From Bacteroidia bacterium (GTDB taxonomy: Bacteria > Bacteroidota > Bacteroidia > Flavobacteriales > Flavobacteriaceae): a DNA stretch of 64,000 bases. The notes beneath the pieces are model-generated. The model searched no databases. It was not told where the DNA came from and worked only from the letters and a program-made list of their open reading frames with translations. The stretch's first letter is position 1; each line of letters begins with the position of its first letter. The DNA lies in contig JAUIKY010000014.1 of the NCBI GenBank assembly GCA_030430535.1, positions 1 to 64,000 on the forward strand. The letters are read 5' to 3'. Made by a program: the position numbers and the translations under genes. Below are positions 1 to 7,894 of the stretch, piece by piece.

Positions 1-59
1 CTTTAACACAAGGTTTTAAAGGTGACCTATTAGGTGACCTCATAATGGTACAGGACTAA
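1..59 (+). CDS. 3' end of an unidentified gene (partial)
   Basis: A reading frame is open from the left edge (codons from base 3) and ends at TAA 57-59. It gives a C-terminus reading LTQGFKGDLLGDLIMVQD. The tail has ordinary amino-acid composition and is followed about 55 bases later by a strong hairpin terminator, which fits the end of a plus-strand gene. Only about 19 codons are visible, so no family can be named. The direct repeat AGGTGACCT at 20-28 and 32-40 is simply the two GDL codon runs. Confidence 0.35.
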   Translation, partial: LTQGFKGDLLGDLIMVQD

Positions 60-113
60 AACAGTAATAAATAAAGGCATTAAGAGATAGGTTCACTTAC
101 CTCTTTCTCCGCA

Positions 114-150
114 AAAACCCTGTAAACGTTTTGTTTACAGGGTTTTGTTT
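114..150. terminator. bidirectional intrinsic terminator
   Basis: Perfect 14-bp stem: arm 114-127 (AAAACCCTGTAAAC) and arm 133-146, with a 5-base loop. T-rich sequence follows on the plus strand and an A-run precedes it, giving a T-run on the minus strand. It sits between the plus-strand gene ending at 59 and the minus-strand copper protein ending at 169, so it can serve both. Confidence 0.85.
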
Positions 151-168
151 TTTTGGTATTTATTTTAA

Positions 169-486
169 TTAAACCATATGCACCCTACACTCTTGGGCAC
201 AAGCTATACAGGCTTCGGCACAGGCTTGGCAGTGCTCATGGTCGTGCTGTTGGCATTGTTGCGCACACCATTCGCAGATTTCGGCGCACAAGCGGCAATA
301 TTTACTTGCAAAGGGACTGCCGGCCAACATAAATTTGATGCAGATCAAACAGGCATCGATACATTGCAAACAACAATTGGGGCAATCGTTGTTACTTTCT
401 TTGCCCAGCATTTCGGTTAAACATTTTTGACATTCCACCAAACATTTCTGGCAGGCTTCTATACAACTTTCATAACTACGTACCAT
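169..486 (-). CDS. Cys-rich four-helix-bundle copper-storage protein (Csp-like)
   Basis: 105 aa with 21 cysteines, mostly in CxxxC and CxxC spacings along predicted helices (for example ESCIEACQKCLVECQKC near the N-terminus). This is the hallmark of the four-helix-bundle copper-binding family (Csp/DUF326), in which cysteines line the core of the bundle and hold many Cu(I) ions. There is no signal peptide, so a cytosolic Csp3-like protein is expected rather than an exported Csp1. A His-rich stretch (QQHDHEH) lies at about residues 79-85. The length is normal for the family. It is the last gene of the leftmost minus-strand group, about 100 bases after the MscS gene, and ends in front of a strong terminator. 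Copper storage is inferred from family and cysteine pattern. Confidence 0.88.
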   Translation of the reverse strand: MVRSYESCIEACQKCLVECQKCLTEMLGKESNNDCPNCCLQCIDACLICIKFMLAGSPFASKYCRLCAEICEWCAQQCQQHDHEHCQACAEACIACAQECRVHMV

Positions 487-583
487 AACTTGTTACTTTT
501 TTGAATTAACAATCAATGCTTAAAGTTAAGTAGCAATTCAAAGCTATTTTTGCTCTTATAATCTGAATATTAACTTAAATCGA

Positions 584-1483
584 TTAGGATTCGTCAGCAT
601 CCTTTTCAATATTAAGATGCAATTTATTTTTGTTGAAATCTAACGTACGGATAGGGAACGGAATGTTGATTCCTGCTTCATCAAAGTGCGATTTAATAAG
701 TTTTATAGCCGTATGCTTGGCTGTGTGCTCATGTTTTGGTTTTGATAAATCTATCCAAAAACGGGTCATGAAATTGATGGAGCTATCACCAAATTCGGTG
801 AAGAAAAACTCAACGCCTTCTCCTTCTTTTTGTTCAAATTTTTCAGAAATTATTTTTACCACCAAATCTTCAACTTTTTGTAAATCACTTTCGTAGCCTA
901 CGCCACAAGTCACCGCAATGCGGCTTCTGTCTGTAATTGAATAGTTGGTAAAGGCATCATCAACAAACTTAGAGTTTGGTACAATTACATAATTATTATC
1001 TGTACGCCTTAAAACGATATTCCTTAGGCTAATTTCAGAAACATATCCCTTTATATCATTGGTTTCAATGTAATCGCCTATCCTGATTTTTGGCATAAAT
1101 GACAGCACCAAGCCGCCAACGGTATTGCTCAATGTGCCTTGCAGTGCTAAACCTATGGCCAAACCAACCACACCGGCACCGGCAAGAATACTGGTTAACA
1201 CCTTATTGAGGTCTAAAACCCCCAAAGCCACAAAAAAGCCTATTAAAATAACCGTAACAAATATTATTTTTGAGATAATGTCCTGAATGGATTTTTGCTG
1301 AATTCTAGACAGTATAAATCTCCTAAAAACTTTTCTTACCCCCCTCGCTATAAAATAAAATGCCACCATAACCACTATGGCCAAGGCAAGGTTTGGCAAT
1401 TTTAAAATAATGGCCTCCATCCAGCCATCCAATTTTTCCCATAGACTATTTACCGCTTCTTCAATTGAAAATTTTTCTTCCAT
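584..1483 (-). CDS. MscS-family mechanosensitive ion channel
   Basis: 299 aa. Three hydrophobic segments lie at about residues 27-46, 70-92 and 97-125. The third is Gly/Ala rich and leads into the MscS beta domain (QGTLSNTVGGLVLSF then MPKIRIGDYIE). A C-terminal alpha/beta domain ends near IRTLDFNKNK. The arrangement is that of a small-conductance osmotic release channel in the inner membrane. It lies 34 bases downstream of the AI-2E permease gene on the same strand, probably in one transcript with it. This is one of two MscS-type genes in the window; the other (17022-17849) has a different neighbourhood and topology. Confidence 0.9.
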   Translation of the reverse strand: MEEKFSIEEAVNSLWEKLDGWMEAIILKLPNLALAIVVMVAFYFIARGVRKVFRRFILSRIQQKSIQDIISKIIFVTVILIGFFVALGVLDLNKVLTSILAGAGVVGLAIGLALQGTLSNTVGGLVLSFMPKIRIGDYIETNDIKGYVSEISLRNIVLRRTDNNYVIVPNSKFVDDAFTNYSITDRSRIAVTCGVGYESDLQKVEDLVVKIISEKFEQKEGEGVEFFFTEFGDSSINFMTRFWIDLSKPKHEHTAKHTAIKLIKSHFDEAGINIPFPIRTLDFNKNKLHLNIEKDADES

Positions 1484-1517
1484 GTTTATATTTTTAACGT
1501 AATATCACTTTACTTTT

Positions 1518-2534
1518 TTATAATTTGTCTGCATGTCCCTGTCCATATTCCCGTTTGTAAATCTTTACCACAATTAAAAGCAAACTGATTAACAACGGTC
1601 CAAAAATCAAACCGATGAACCCAAATAACGGAATACCCACTATAACTCCGAAAAGCGTGATTAATGGGTGTACATCGTCAAGCTTTTTAAGCACAAATAG
1701 CCTGATGATGTTATCGGTCGACCCAACGATAACGATACCATAAATTAAAATACCCCAAGCCTGAAAGGTATCTCCATTTGAGAGTGTTAACAAAAACACA
1801 GGAACAGACCCCAACATACTGCCAATAAATGGAATCATGGAACCAATAGTTACGATTACCATCCAGAAAAAGGGGTTTTCAATACCAAAAATCAAGAAGC
1901 CTATTAGTGCCACCACACCTTGTGCTATGGCTACCAAAGGTATTCCTAATGCATTGGCACGAACCATTTCTCGTGTTTTTTTTCCTATAATCTCTAAATT
2001 GTCATCTCCTATTGGGATGTATTCATATAGGGATTCGCGAAGCTCTTTTCGGTTGGTCAACATGTAATATAGCAAAAAATACATAATGGTAATAGCTATA
2101 AATGTGGCAAATGTGCCACCGGCCAAATCCTGAAGGTTTTTCGATACCCAGCCAGAAACTGCACTGGCATCAATTTCTGAAGTAAGATCATAGCCGTAGC
2201 GGTTTTCAATATTGCCCAGCTGCAGTTTTAAGGCTGAAACCACCTTTTCTGAATTAGTTACGGCCTTACTAATTTTATTGCCCAGCATCCAAACCGCACC
2301 ACTTAATGGCAATAAAATAACAATAAATGACAACAACATTAAAACGCCTGCTGCCAAATTAGGATGCCAGCCTTTTTTGGTTAGCCTATGCATAAAATCT
2401 TTTAACAGCACATATAGGGTAACCGCTCCCAACACCCCCGAAAAATAAGGAAGTACTTCCTTAAAAATAAGACCACCAATTAGTGCTATCAACAAAAGCA
2501 CAAAAATTTGACGAATTACCTGAGCTTTAATCAT
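1518..2534 (-). CDS. AI-2E family transporter (membrane permease)
   Basis: 338 aa, very hydrophobic, about eight membrane segments. Layout is typical of the AI-2E/UPF0118 family: paired N-terminal helices (FVLLLIALIGGLIF, then a second near residue 30), a central soluble stretch (about 90-140), and a C-terminal block with IPFIGSMLGSVP and the ending GLIFGPLLISLLL. Members include autoinducer-2 exporters and Na+/H+ antiporters, so the substrate cannot be read from sequence. It is 24 bases from the Rho_N-like gene upstream and 34 from mscS downstream, consistent with an operon. Confidence 0.85.
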   Translation of the reverse strand: MIKAQVIRQIFVLLLIALIGGLIFKEVLPYFSGVLGAVTLYVLLKDFMHRLTKKGWHPNLAAGVLMLLSFIVILLPLSGAVWMLGNKISKAVTNSEKVVSALKLQLGNIENRYGYDLTSEIDASAVSGWVSKNLQDLAGGTFATFIAITIMYFLLYYMLTNRKELRESLYEYIPIGDDNLEIIGKKTREMVRANALGIPLVAIAQGVVALIGFLIFGIENPFFWMVIVTIGSMIPFIGSMLGSVPVFLLTLSNGDTFQAWGILIYGIVIVGSTDNIIRLFVLKKLDDVHPLITLFGVIVGIPLFGFIGLIFGPLLISLLLIVVKIYKREYGQGHADKL

Positions 2535-2558
2535 GTTAACCTTAATTTATAAAAAAAA

Positions 2559-2798
2559 TTAATTGTTCCTCAAAGCATTTATGAGTTCCTTTTTATTCAT
2601 TTTAGAACGTCCATCTATGCCCACGTTTTTTGCTTGGTTGTATAGCGCTTCCTTGGTCCATTCTTCATACGGTTTGGCCTTACCGCCTTTTTTGCCAGCA
2701 TCTGGCGTGTTGGCTATACGTGCAGCCTTCTGTTTGCTATAACCTTTATCCCGAAGGGCTTCGTATTGCTCTTCATTCTTTATGCTTGGAATACCCAT
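2559..2798 (-). CDS. small Rho_N-domain protein (DUF7218-like)
   Basis: 79 aa, basic. The N-terminal half is a short YEALRDKGYSKQKAARIAN helix-turn-helix-like stretch. The C-terminal half (EEWTKEALYNQAKNVGI then SKMNKKELINAL) matches the Rho termination factor N-terminal fold, a small SAP-like nucleic-acid-binding domain. Such proteins are common in bacteria and often sit among stress genes; a nucleic-acid-binding role is inferred. It lies between the YihY gene (107 bases upstream) and the AI-2E permease gene. Confidence 0.75.
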   Translation of the reverse strand: MGIPSIKNEEQYEALRDKGYSKQKAARIANTPDAGKKGGKAKPYEEWTKEALYNQAKNVGIDGRSKMNKKELINALRNN

Positions 2799-2905
2799 AA
2801 TTCACTAATTTTTATGTTCCTCACCAATATTCAAAAACCAACAGAAATAGATTAACGTTGTTGCATAAAAAGTTAACTTTATTCATAAATAACAACAATA
2901 AGCAT

Positions 2906-3823
2906 TTAAGATGGTGTTGCTTTTTTGTTTTTAGATGTTTTTGTAGGTGTGATACCATGCCCATAGCGTTCTGCATACACCCAGGTGAATTCTGCTCCAA
3001 AAAACAAAATCAAGCAAGAGTAAGATACCCATAGTAGCACTAAAACAATGGTTCCAGCGGCCCCGTATGTAGACCCCGGATTGGCCTCTCCAAAATAAAG
3101 TCCTAGTAAAAATTTTCCAAAAACAAATAAAACCGAAGTCAATAGAGCCCCCACCCATACACTTTTCCATCGTATTTTAACATCGGGAAGATATCTGAAT
3201 ATCAAGGCAAACAAAACCGTAATTATACCTACAGAAACCAAAAAATCCAACGTATAAGCAATATACAAAATAAAGTCTGGAAGCACGCTACGTATGTAAT
3301 CATTTAGAGCTGAAATGGCAGTTGTAACCATAAAGCTTATCAATAACAAAAATCCAACAGCGAGGATAAAAGCAAAACTTCTAGTGCGGTCTATCAGCAT
3401 TTTTATAATACTGCTTTTTTTGTCTACTTCAACACACCATATTTGGTTTAAAGAGAGCTGCAAATGATAAAATACGCCAGTAGCGCCAAAAACCAAAGTA
3501 CAAATACCCAACACTGTGGCCACAATATTTTTATTTTCACTTTGTGTTTCCTGTACCATTGTCCTTATTGAATTAGCCGCATCGCTGCCTAAAGCCTGTG
3601 AAATTTCGTCCGTTAGCCGACCTTGAACAATATCGACACCCCATACCGACCCGACCAAGTTAATTATAATCACTAGCAATCCAGGAAGGGAAAGGACCGC
3701 ATAATAAGCTACAACCGCACTTAACCTGAAGGGATCGTTGGCATCCCATGCCTTGTAAGTCTGCTTTACCAAAGATGGCAAATGCTGTAGTTTAAATTTA
3801 TTTTCATTTGCAATTTTCTTCAT
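2906..3823 (-). CDS. YihY/BrkB-family inner-membrane protein
   Basis: 305 aa with about six membrane segments. The conserved family opening is visible: AWDANDPFRLSAVVAYYAVLS with LPGLLVII, then a GATGVFYHLQLSLNQIW block near residue 118, and a C-terminal LWVSYSCLILFFGAEFTW motif. The family was once called ribonuclease BN in error; its biochemical role is unsettled. First gene of the minus-strand group 3823-169. Its upstream region is shared, divergently, with the rhamnose operon. Confidence 0.88.
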   Translation of the reverse strand: MKKIANENKFKLQHLPSLVKQTYKAWDANDPFRLSAVVAYYAVLSLPGLLVIIINLVGSVWGVDIVQGRLTDEISQALGSDAANSIRTMVQETQSENKNIVATVLGICTLVFGATGVFYHLQLSLNQIWCVEVDKKSSIIKMLIDRTRSFAFILAVGFLLLISFMVTTAISALNDYIRSVLPDFILYIAYTLDFLVSVGIITVLFALIFRYLPDVKIRWKSVWVGALLTSVLFVFGKFLLGLYFGEANPGSTYGAAGTIVLVLLWVSYSCLILFFGAEFTWVYAERYGHGITPTKTSKNKKATPS

Positions 3824-4130
3824 GTACCTTTTATTTTTCTTTTTTGCAGTTAGAATTCACTCTAATCTAAAAATAGTGTTTTTATAAAAAAAATATTTTA
3901 TTGATATATTCAACCCAACCCCAATAACAGCGATGAATACCATACAAACCAATCATTTTTAAAATGGAAATGAAAAATCTAAATTTTGCGTCAAAACAAT
4001 CCGTGTTAATATCCACAAAAAAGACGTGTTTTTTTTACATTTGTTGTTTGCCAAATAAAGAATTGTTGAAAAAACCACATAAATCTCAAAATGCAGTACA
4101 GTACAGGATAGAATCATTCTAATCTTAACA

Positions 4131-4138
4131 TATTTTTG
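4131..4138 (+). promoter_or_regulatory. -7 box of the rhamnose operon promoter
   Basis: TATTTTTG fits the Bacteroidota -7 consensus TAnnTTTG exactly and lies 23 bases before the ATG at 4162. I see no TTG at the expected distance upstream (4081-4130 has none), so an activator may be needed. The rest of the 338-base gap 3824-4161 is AT-rich with no gene. A short ACAGTACAGTACAG-like run at about 4093-4105 could be an operator, but that is a guess. Confidence 0.5.
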
Positions 4139-4161
4139 TAGTATAACTTTTTAAAAACAAC

Positions 4162-6267
4162 ATGAGCACAGTAACAAAAAACTTCAAATACGTAGATTAT
4201 CTTTGGGATAACGAAAAAGCAGAAAGCTTAGGAGACGACCAAGTCGCTTTATTCTTATACCGTTCTAACATATTAGGAGCAGATTTAAGAATCACAAATT
4301 ATGGCGGTGGAAACACCAGCTGCAAAACCATTGAAAAAGACCCTTTAACCAATGAAGAGGTTGAAGTAATGTGGGTAAAAGGTTCTGGTGGAGACATTGG
4401 TACGTTAACCCGTTCTGGTATTGCTGGGCTATATACCAACAGACTACGCGATTTAAAGAATGTTTACGGCGGATTGGAAGATGAAGACCGTATGGTAGGC
4501 TTGTTTAACCACTGTATCTACGACTTAGACAGTAAAGCGCCATCTATCGATACCCCGTTACATGGCTTGTTACCGTTCAAACATATTGACCACTTGCACC
4601 CCGATGCCCTTATTGCCGTAGCTGCCGCCAAAGACAGCGAAAAAGTAACTAAAGAAATTTGGGGCGACACTATGGGATGGGTGCCTTGGCAACGTCCTGG
4701 TTTCGATTTGGGCCTTCAATTGGAAAAATGCTTAAACGACAACCCAGGTATTAGAGGCATCGTTTTAGGAAGCCACGGATTATTTACTTGGGGAGACACT
4801 TCATACGAGTGCTACATGAACAGTTTGGAAGTTATTGAAAAGGCTTCTGAATATATCGAAAATAAAATCAAGGAAAAAGGTTCAGTTTTTGGAGGACAAA
4901 AAGTAGAGAGTCTTCCAAAAGAAGAGCGTTTGGAAAAAGCAGCGCAATTAATGCCTTTATTAAGAGGGCTTTGTTCTTCTGAAAACCAAATGATAGGTCA
5001 CTTCTCTGATACCGATGTAGTGATGGAATACATCAATAGTAATGATTTGGAAAGATTGGCTCCTATGGGAACATCTTGCCCAGACCACTTCTTGCGTACT
5101 AAAATCCAACCACTGGTATTAACTCTTGATGCCAATGAAGATTTATCGGATGCTGATGCCGTTCTTAAAAAATTAGAGCCTGCATTTGAGCAGTACAGAC
5201 AAGAATATGCCGATTACTACAATACTTGCAAAAGAGACAATAGTCCGGCTATGCGCGACCCTAACCCGGTAATCATTATTTATCCTGGCGTAGGTATGTT
5301 CAGTTTTGCTAAAAACAAACAAACCACACGTGTGGCGAGCGAGTTTTACATCAACGCCATTAACGTAATGCGTGGTGCCGAAGCGATTACTGAATACACG
5401 TCTTTACCAAGACAGGAAGCTTTTGATATTGAGTACTGGTTGTTGGAGGAAGCTAAATTGCAACGTATGCCAAAAGAGCAACCATTATCTCGTAAAATAG
5501 CATTGGTTACTGGTGCTGGCGGAGGTATTGGTAAAGCTATTGCCGATAAATTAGCTGCGGAAGGCGCCAACGTAGTATTGACCGATATTAACGAAGATAG
5601 CCTAAAAGAAGCCCACGCTACTTACAAGCGCGATGTTTCAACTTATGCGGTTTGCGATGTAACCAATTACGATTCTATAGTTAATGCTTATAAAAAAGCT
5701 TGTATTGAGTTTGGTGGGGTTGATATTGTTGTACACAGCGCAGGATTGGCCATTTCTAAACCTATTGAAGAAACCACCCAAAAAGATTGGGATTTGTTAC
5801 AAGACGTTTTAGTAAAAGGTCAGTTTGAATTGGCTAAAGCCGGTGTTGAAGTCATGCGTAAGCAAAACCTTGGCGGAAACTTCATCAGTATCGCTAGTAA
5901 AAACGGATTGGTTTCAGGACCAAACAACGTTGGTTACGGTACTGCTAAAGCGGCACAACAGCACATGTCTCGCCTATTGGCTGCCGAATTGGCAAAAGAT
6001 AAAATACGTGTAAACGTAGTAAACCCAGATGGTGTTATTGTAGGCAGTAAAATTTGGGAAGGTGCTTGGGCCGAAGGTCGTGCCAAAGCTTATGGTATTA
6101 CTGTAGAGGAACTTCCTGCACATTACGCCAAAAGAAACTTATTGAACGAAATTATATACCCAGAAGATATTGCCAACGGCGTATTTTCTTTAGTAGGTAT
6201 TTTAGATAAAAGTACCGGAAACATTATTAATGTTGATGGAGGAATGGCAAATGCCTTTGTAAGATAG
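4162..6267 (+). CDS. bifunctional rhamnulose-1-phosphate aldolase / short-chain dehydrogenase
   Basis: 701 aa, two enzymes in one chain. The N-terminal part (about residues 20-420) is a class II aldolase with zinc-ligand motifs HLHPDA (about 144-146) and GSHGLF (about 204). The C-terminal part (about 440-701) is a short-chain dehydrogenase with the TGAGGGIG nucleotide-binding motif (about 450) and the YxxxK catalytic pair in YGTAKAA (about 593). This matches the RhaE-RhaW fusion known from Bacillus subtilis (YuxG), which splits L-rhamnulose 1-phosphate to dihydroxyacetone phosphate and L-lactaldehyde and then oxidises the aldehyde to L-lactate. First gene of the operon, followed by its own hairpin at 6292-6335. 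Substrate assignment is from family and neighbours. Confidence 0.92.
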   Translation: MSTVTKNFKYVDYLWDNEKAESLGDDQVALFLYRSNILGADLRITNYGGGNTSCKTIEKDPLTNEEVEVMWVKGSGGDIGTLTRSGIAGLYTNRLRDLKNVYGGLEDEDRMVGLFNHCIYDLDSKAPSIDTPLHGLLPFKHIDHLHPDALIAVAAAKDSEKVTKEIWGDTMGWVPWQRPGFDLGLQLEKCLNDNPGIRGIVLGSHGLFTWGDTSYECYMNSLEVIEKASEYIENKIKEKGSVFGGQKVESLPKEERLEKAAQLMPLLRGLCSSENQMIGHFSDTDVVMEYINSNDLERLAPMGTSCPDHFLRTKIQPLVLTLDANEDLSDADAVLKKLEPAFEQYRQEYADYYNTCKRDNSPAMRDPNPVIIIYPGVGMFSFAKNKQTTRVASEFYINAINVMRGAEAITEYTSLPRQEAFDIEYWLLEEAKLQRMPKEQPLSRKIALVTGAGGGIGKAIADKLAAEGANVVLTDINEDSLKEAHATYKRDVSTYAVCDVTNYDSIVNAYKKACIEFGGVDIVVHSAGLAISKPIEETTQKDWDLLQDVLVKGQFELAKAGVEVMRKQNLGGNFISIASKNGLVSGPNNVGYGTAKAAQQHMSRLLAAELAKDKIRVNVVNPDGVIVGSKIWEGAWAEGRAKAYGITVEELPAHYAKRNLLNEIIYPEDIANGVFSLVGILDKSTGNIINVDGGMANAFVR

Positions 6268-6291
6268 TTATTAGAGTTAGTTTTAGTTCAA

Positions 6292-6335
6292 AAAACTTCC
6301 ATAGCATATTAAATTATATATGGGAGTTTTTTTTT
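6292..6335 (+). terminator. intrinsic terminator or attenuator after the aldolase/dehydrogenase gene
   Basis: 12-bp stem with one G-U pair (6292-6303 with 6319-6330), a 15-base loop, and nine T from 6327. It lies inside the operon, between genes 1 and 2, so it may lower expression of the downstream genes rather than stop transcription fully. Confidence 0.75.
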
Positions 6336-6414
6336 AAAATCAAGTCCATATATTTGGATTCAGCAAAACAATCTCAATTATACACAACTTTCTTTGTTGT
6401 AAATTTTTAAACTC

Positions 6415-7695
6415 ATGAAAATAGAACAGAACCATATTCAAGATTCGAATAAAAAAAGCCTTCAATCGCACCAAGAGCAGTTTGATTTTTTATCAAATAG
6501 CCTAGCAAAAAAAGGTGCCGATGTACAAGGTATTATCAATAAACTAAAAGACTTCCAAGTAGCCATTCCCAGTTGGGCATTGGGTGCTGGAGGCACTAGA
6601 TTTGGGCGTTTTTCATTCTACGGAGAGCCCTCTAGTTTAGAACAAAAAATACATGATGTTGGCATATTGCACGCCCTAACCCAAACGGCAGGTGCCGTTT
6701 CGCTTCATATTCCTTGGGATATTCCACAGGATTATGCAGCCATTAAAGAAATCGCCAACGGATTGAACATAAAGTTCGACGCCGTAAACTCCAACACCTT
6801 CCAAGACCAAAAGGATGCCAAGGAAACTTACAAATACGGTTCGCTGAGCAATACTAGCGAAGCAGTAAGACAACAAGCTATTCAGCATAACTTGGATGTA
6901 ATCAACATCGGTGATAAATTAGGGTCAAAAAGTTTAACCGTTTGGTTGGCCGATGGGTCTTGCTTCCCTGGCCAAAACAACTTCCAAACGGCACTTCAAA
7001 ACACCGAGAACAGCTTAAAGGAAATCTACAAAGGCTTGCCCAACGATTGGAGCATGTTAATCGAGTACAAACCTTACGAGCCTAATTTTTACAGTACGGT
7101 TATCCAAGATTGGGGCACCTCGTTTATGTTGGCCAATGCTTGTGGCGATAAAGCTTATTCGTTGGTGGATTTGGGGCATCATTTGCCAAACAGCAATATT
7201 GAGCAAATTGTTTCCATATTAATGTCTAAAGCCAAATTAGGTGGTTTCCACTTTAACGACAGCAAATATGGCGATGACGATCTAACCGTTGGAAGCATCA
7301 AGCCTTATGCCCTGTTCCTAATTTTTAACGAATTGGTTTACGGTATGCAAAACAACCCAGACAATCCAGATTTAGCTTGGATGATTGATGCCAGCCACAA
7401 CGTAAAAGACCCCTTGGAAGATTTAATACAATCTTTAGAGGCCATTCAGGAAGCTTACGCCAAAGCTTTGTTAATTGACCAAACAGAACTAAAAGCTGCT
7501 CAGTTGAACAACGATGTGGTAAAATGCCAAGAAATCCTTCAGGATGCTTTTAGAACCGATGTACGCCCATTATTGGCAGAAGCTAGATTAAAAGCTGGCG
7601 GTGCTCTAAGCCCAATAAACGCTTACCGCGCCTTAGACGTAAGAAATCAACTTATAGACGAAAGAGGCAAGCACACCGTTGCTACAGGATTATAA
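6415..7695 (+). CDS. rhaI: L-rhamnose isomerase, RhaI type
   Basis: 426 aa, the usual length of the Pseudomonas stutzeri-type L-rhamnose isomerase group, a TIM barrel related to xylose isomerase and distinct from E. coli RhaA. Metal-ligand regions can be picked out: LIEYKPYEP (Glu at about 217), YSLVDLGHH (Asp about 249), GGFHFNDSKYGDDDL (His about 283 and the Asp cluster). Substrate loop GAGGTRFGRF lies at about 57-66. It converts L-rhamnose to L-rhamnulose in the cytoplasm. The gene starts 147 bases after the previous stop. No separate consensus promoter is seen, only TAAATTTT at about 6401. Confidence 0.9.
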   Translation: MKIEQNHIQDSNKKSLQSHQEQFDFLSNSLAKKGADVQGIINKLKDFQVAIPSWALGAGGTRFGRFSFYGEPSSLEQKIHDVGILHALTQTAGAVSLHIPWDIPQDYAAIKEIANGLNIKFDAVNSNTFQDQKDAKETYKYGSLSNTSEAVRQQAIQHNLDVINIGDKLGSKSLTVWLADGSCFPGQNNFQTALQNTENSLKEIYKGLPNDWSMLIEYKPYEPNFYSTVIQDWGTSFMLANACGDKAYSLVDLGHHLPNSNIEQIVSILMSKAKLGGFHFNDSKYGDDDLTVGSIKPYALFLIFNELVYGMQNNPDNPDLAWMIDASHNVKDPLEDLIQSLEAIQEAYAKALLIDQTELKAAQLNNDVVKCQEILQDAFRTDVRPLLAEARLKAGGALSPINAYRALDVRNQLIDERGKHTVATGL

Positions 7696-7708
7696 TTTAT
7701 TTTAAGAG

Positions 7709-7831
7709 GCTATCTGAAAAGTGACTGTTATGTCATTAAGAATTAAGCGATGAATCCTCTAAATATAAAATCTACATTTTATACATGCAAGAGGTTCTTC
7801 ATTTCATTTAGAATGACACTTTTCAGATAGC
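7709..7831. repeat. 123-bp imperfect palindrome made of two facing extragenic repeats
   Basis: Perfect 15-bp ends GCTATCTGAAAAGTG (7709-7723) and its reverse complement (7817-7831). Inside them are two inward-facing copies of a TGTCATT...GAATCCTCT-like unit (about 7731-7760, and reversed at about 7788-7816). This resembles the GTCATTCTGA...GAAGAATC family of interspersed repeats found between genes in many bacteria. It lies between the isomerase and kinase genes and would fold into a long hairpin in the operon mRNA. Confidence 0.75.
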
Positions 7832-7894
7832 ATCTTAGACCCCAAACCAACACTAACCCACCAAAAAAAGTTATTTCAAAATTAAACAGACGAA

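Noticed and set aside
20-40. AGGTGACCT direct repeat at the left edge as an operator
   Set aside because: It lies in the coding end of a plus-strand gene and is explained by two GDL codon runs.
1518-2534. AI-2 quorum-sensing exporter
   Set aside because: The AI-2E family has many substrates and no LuxS or Lsr gene is nearby.
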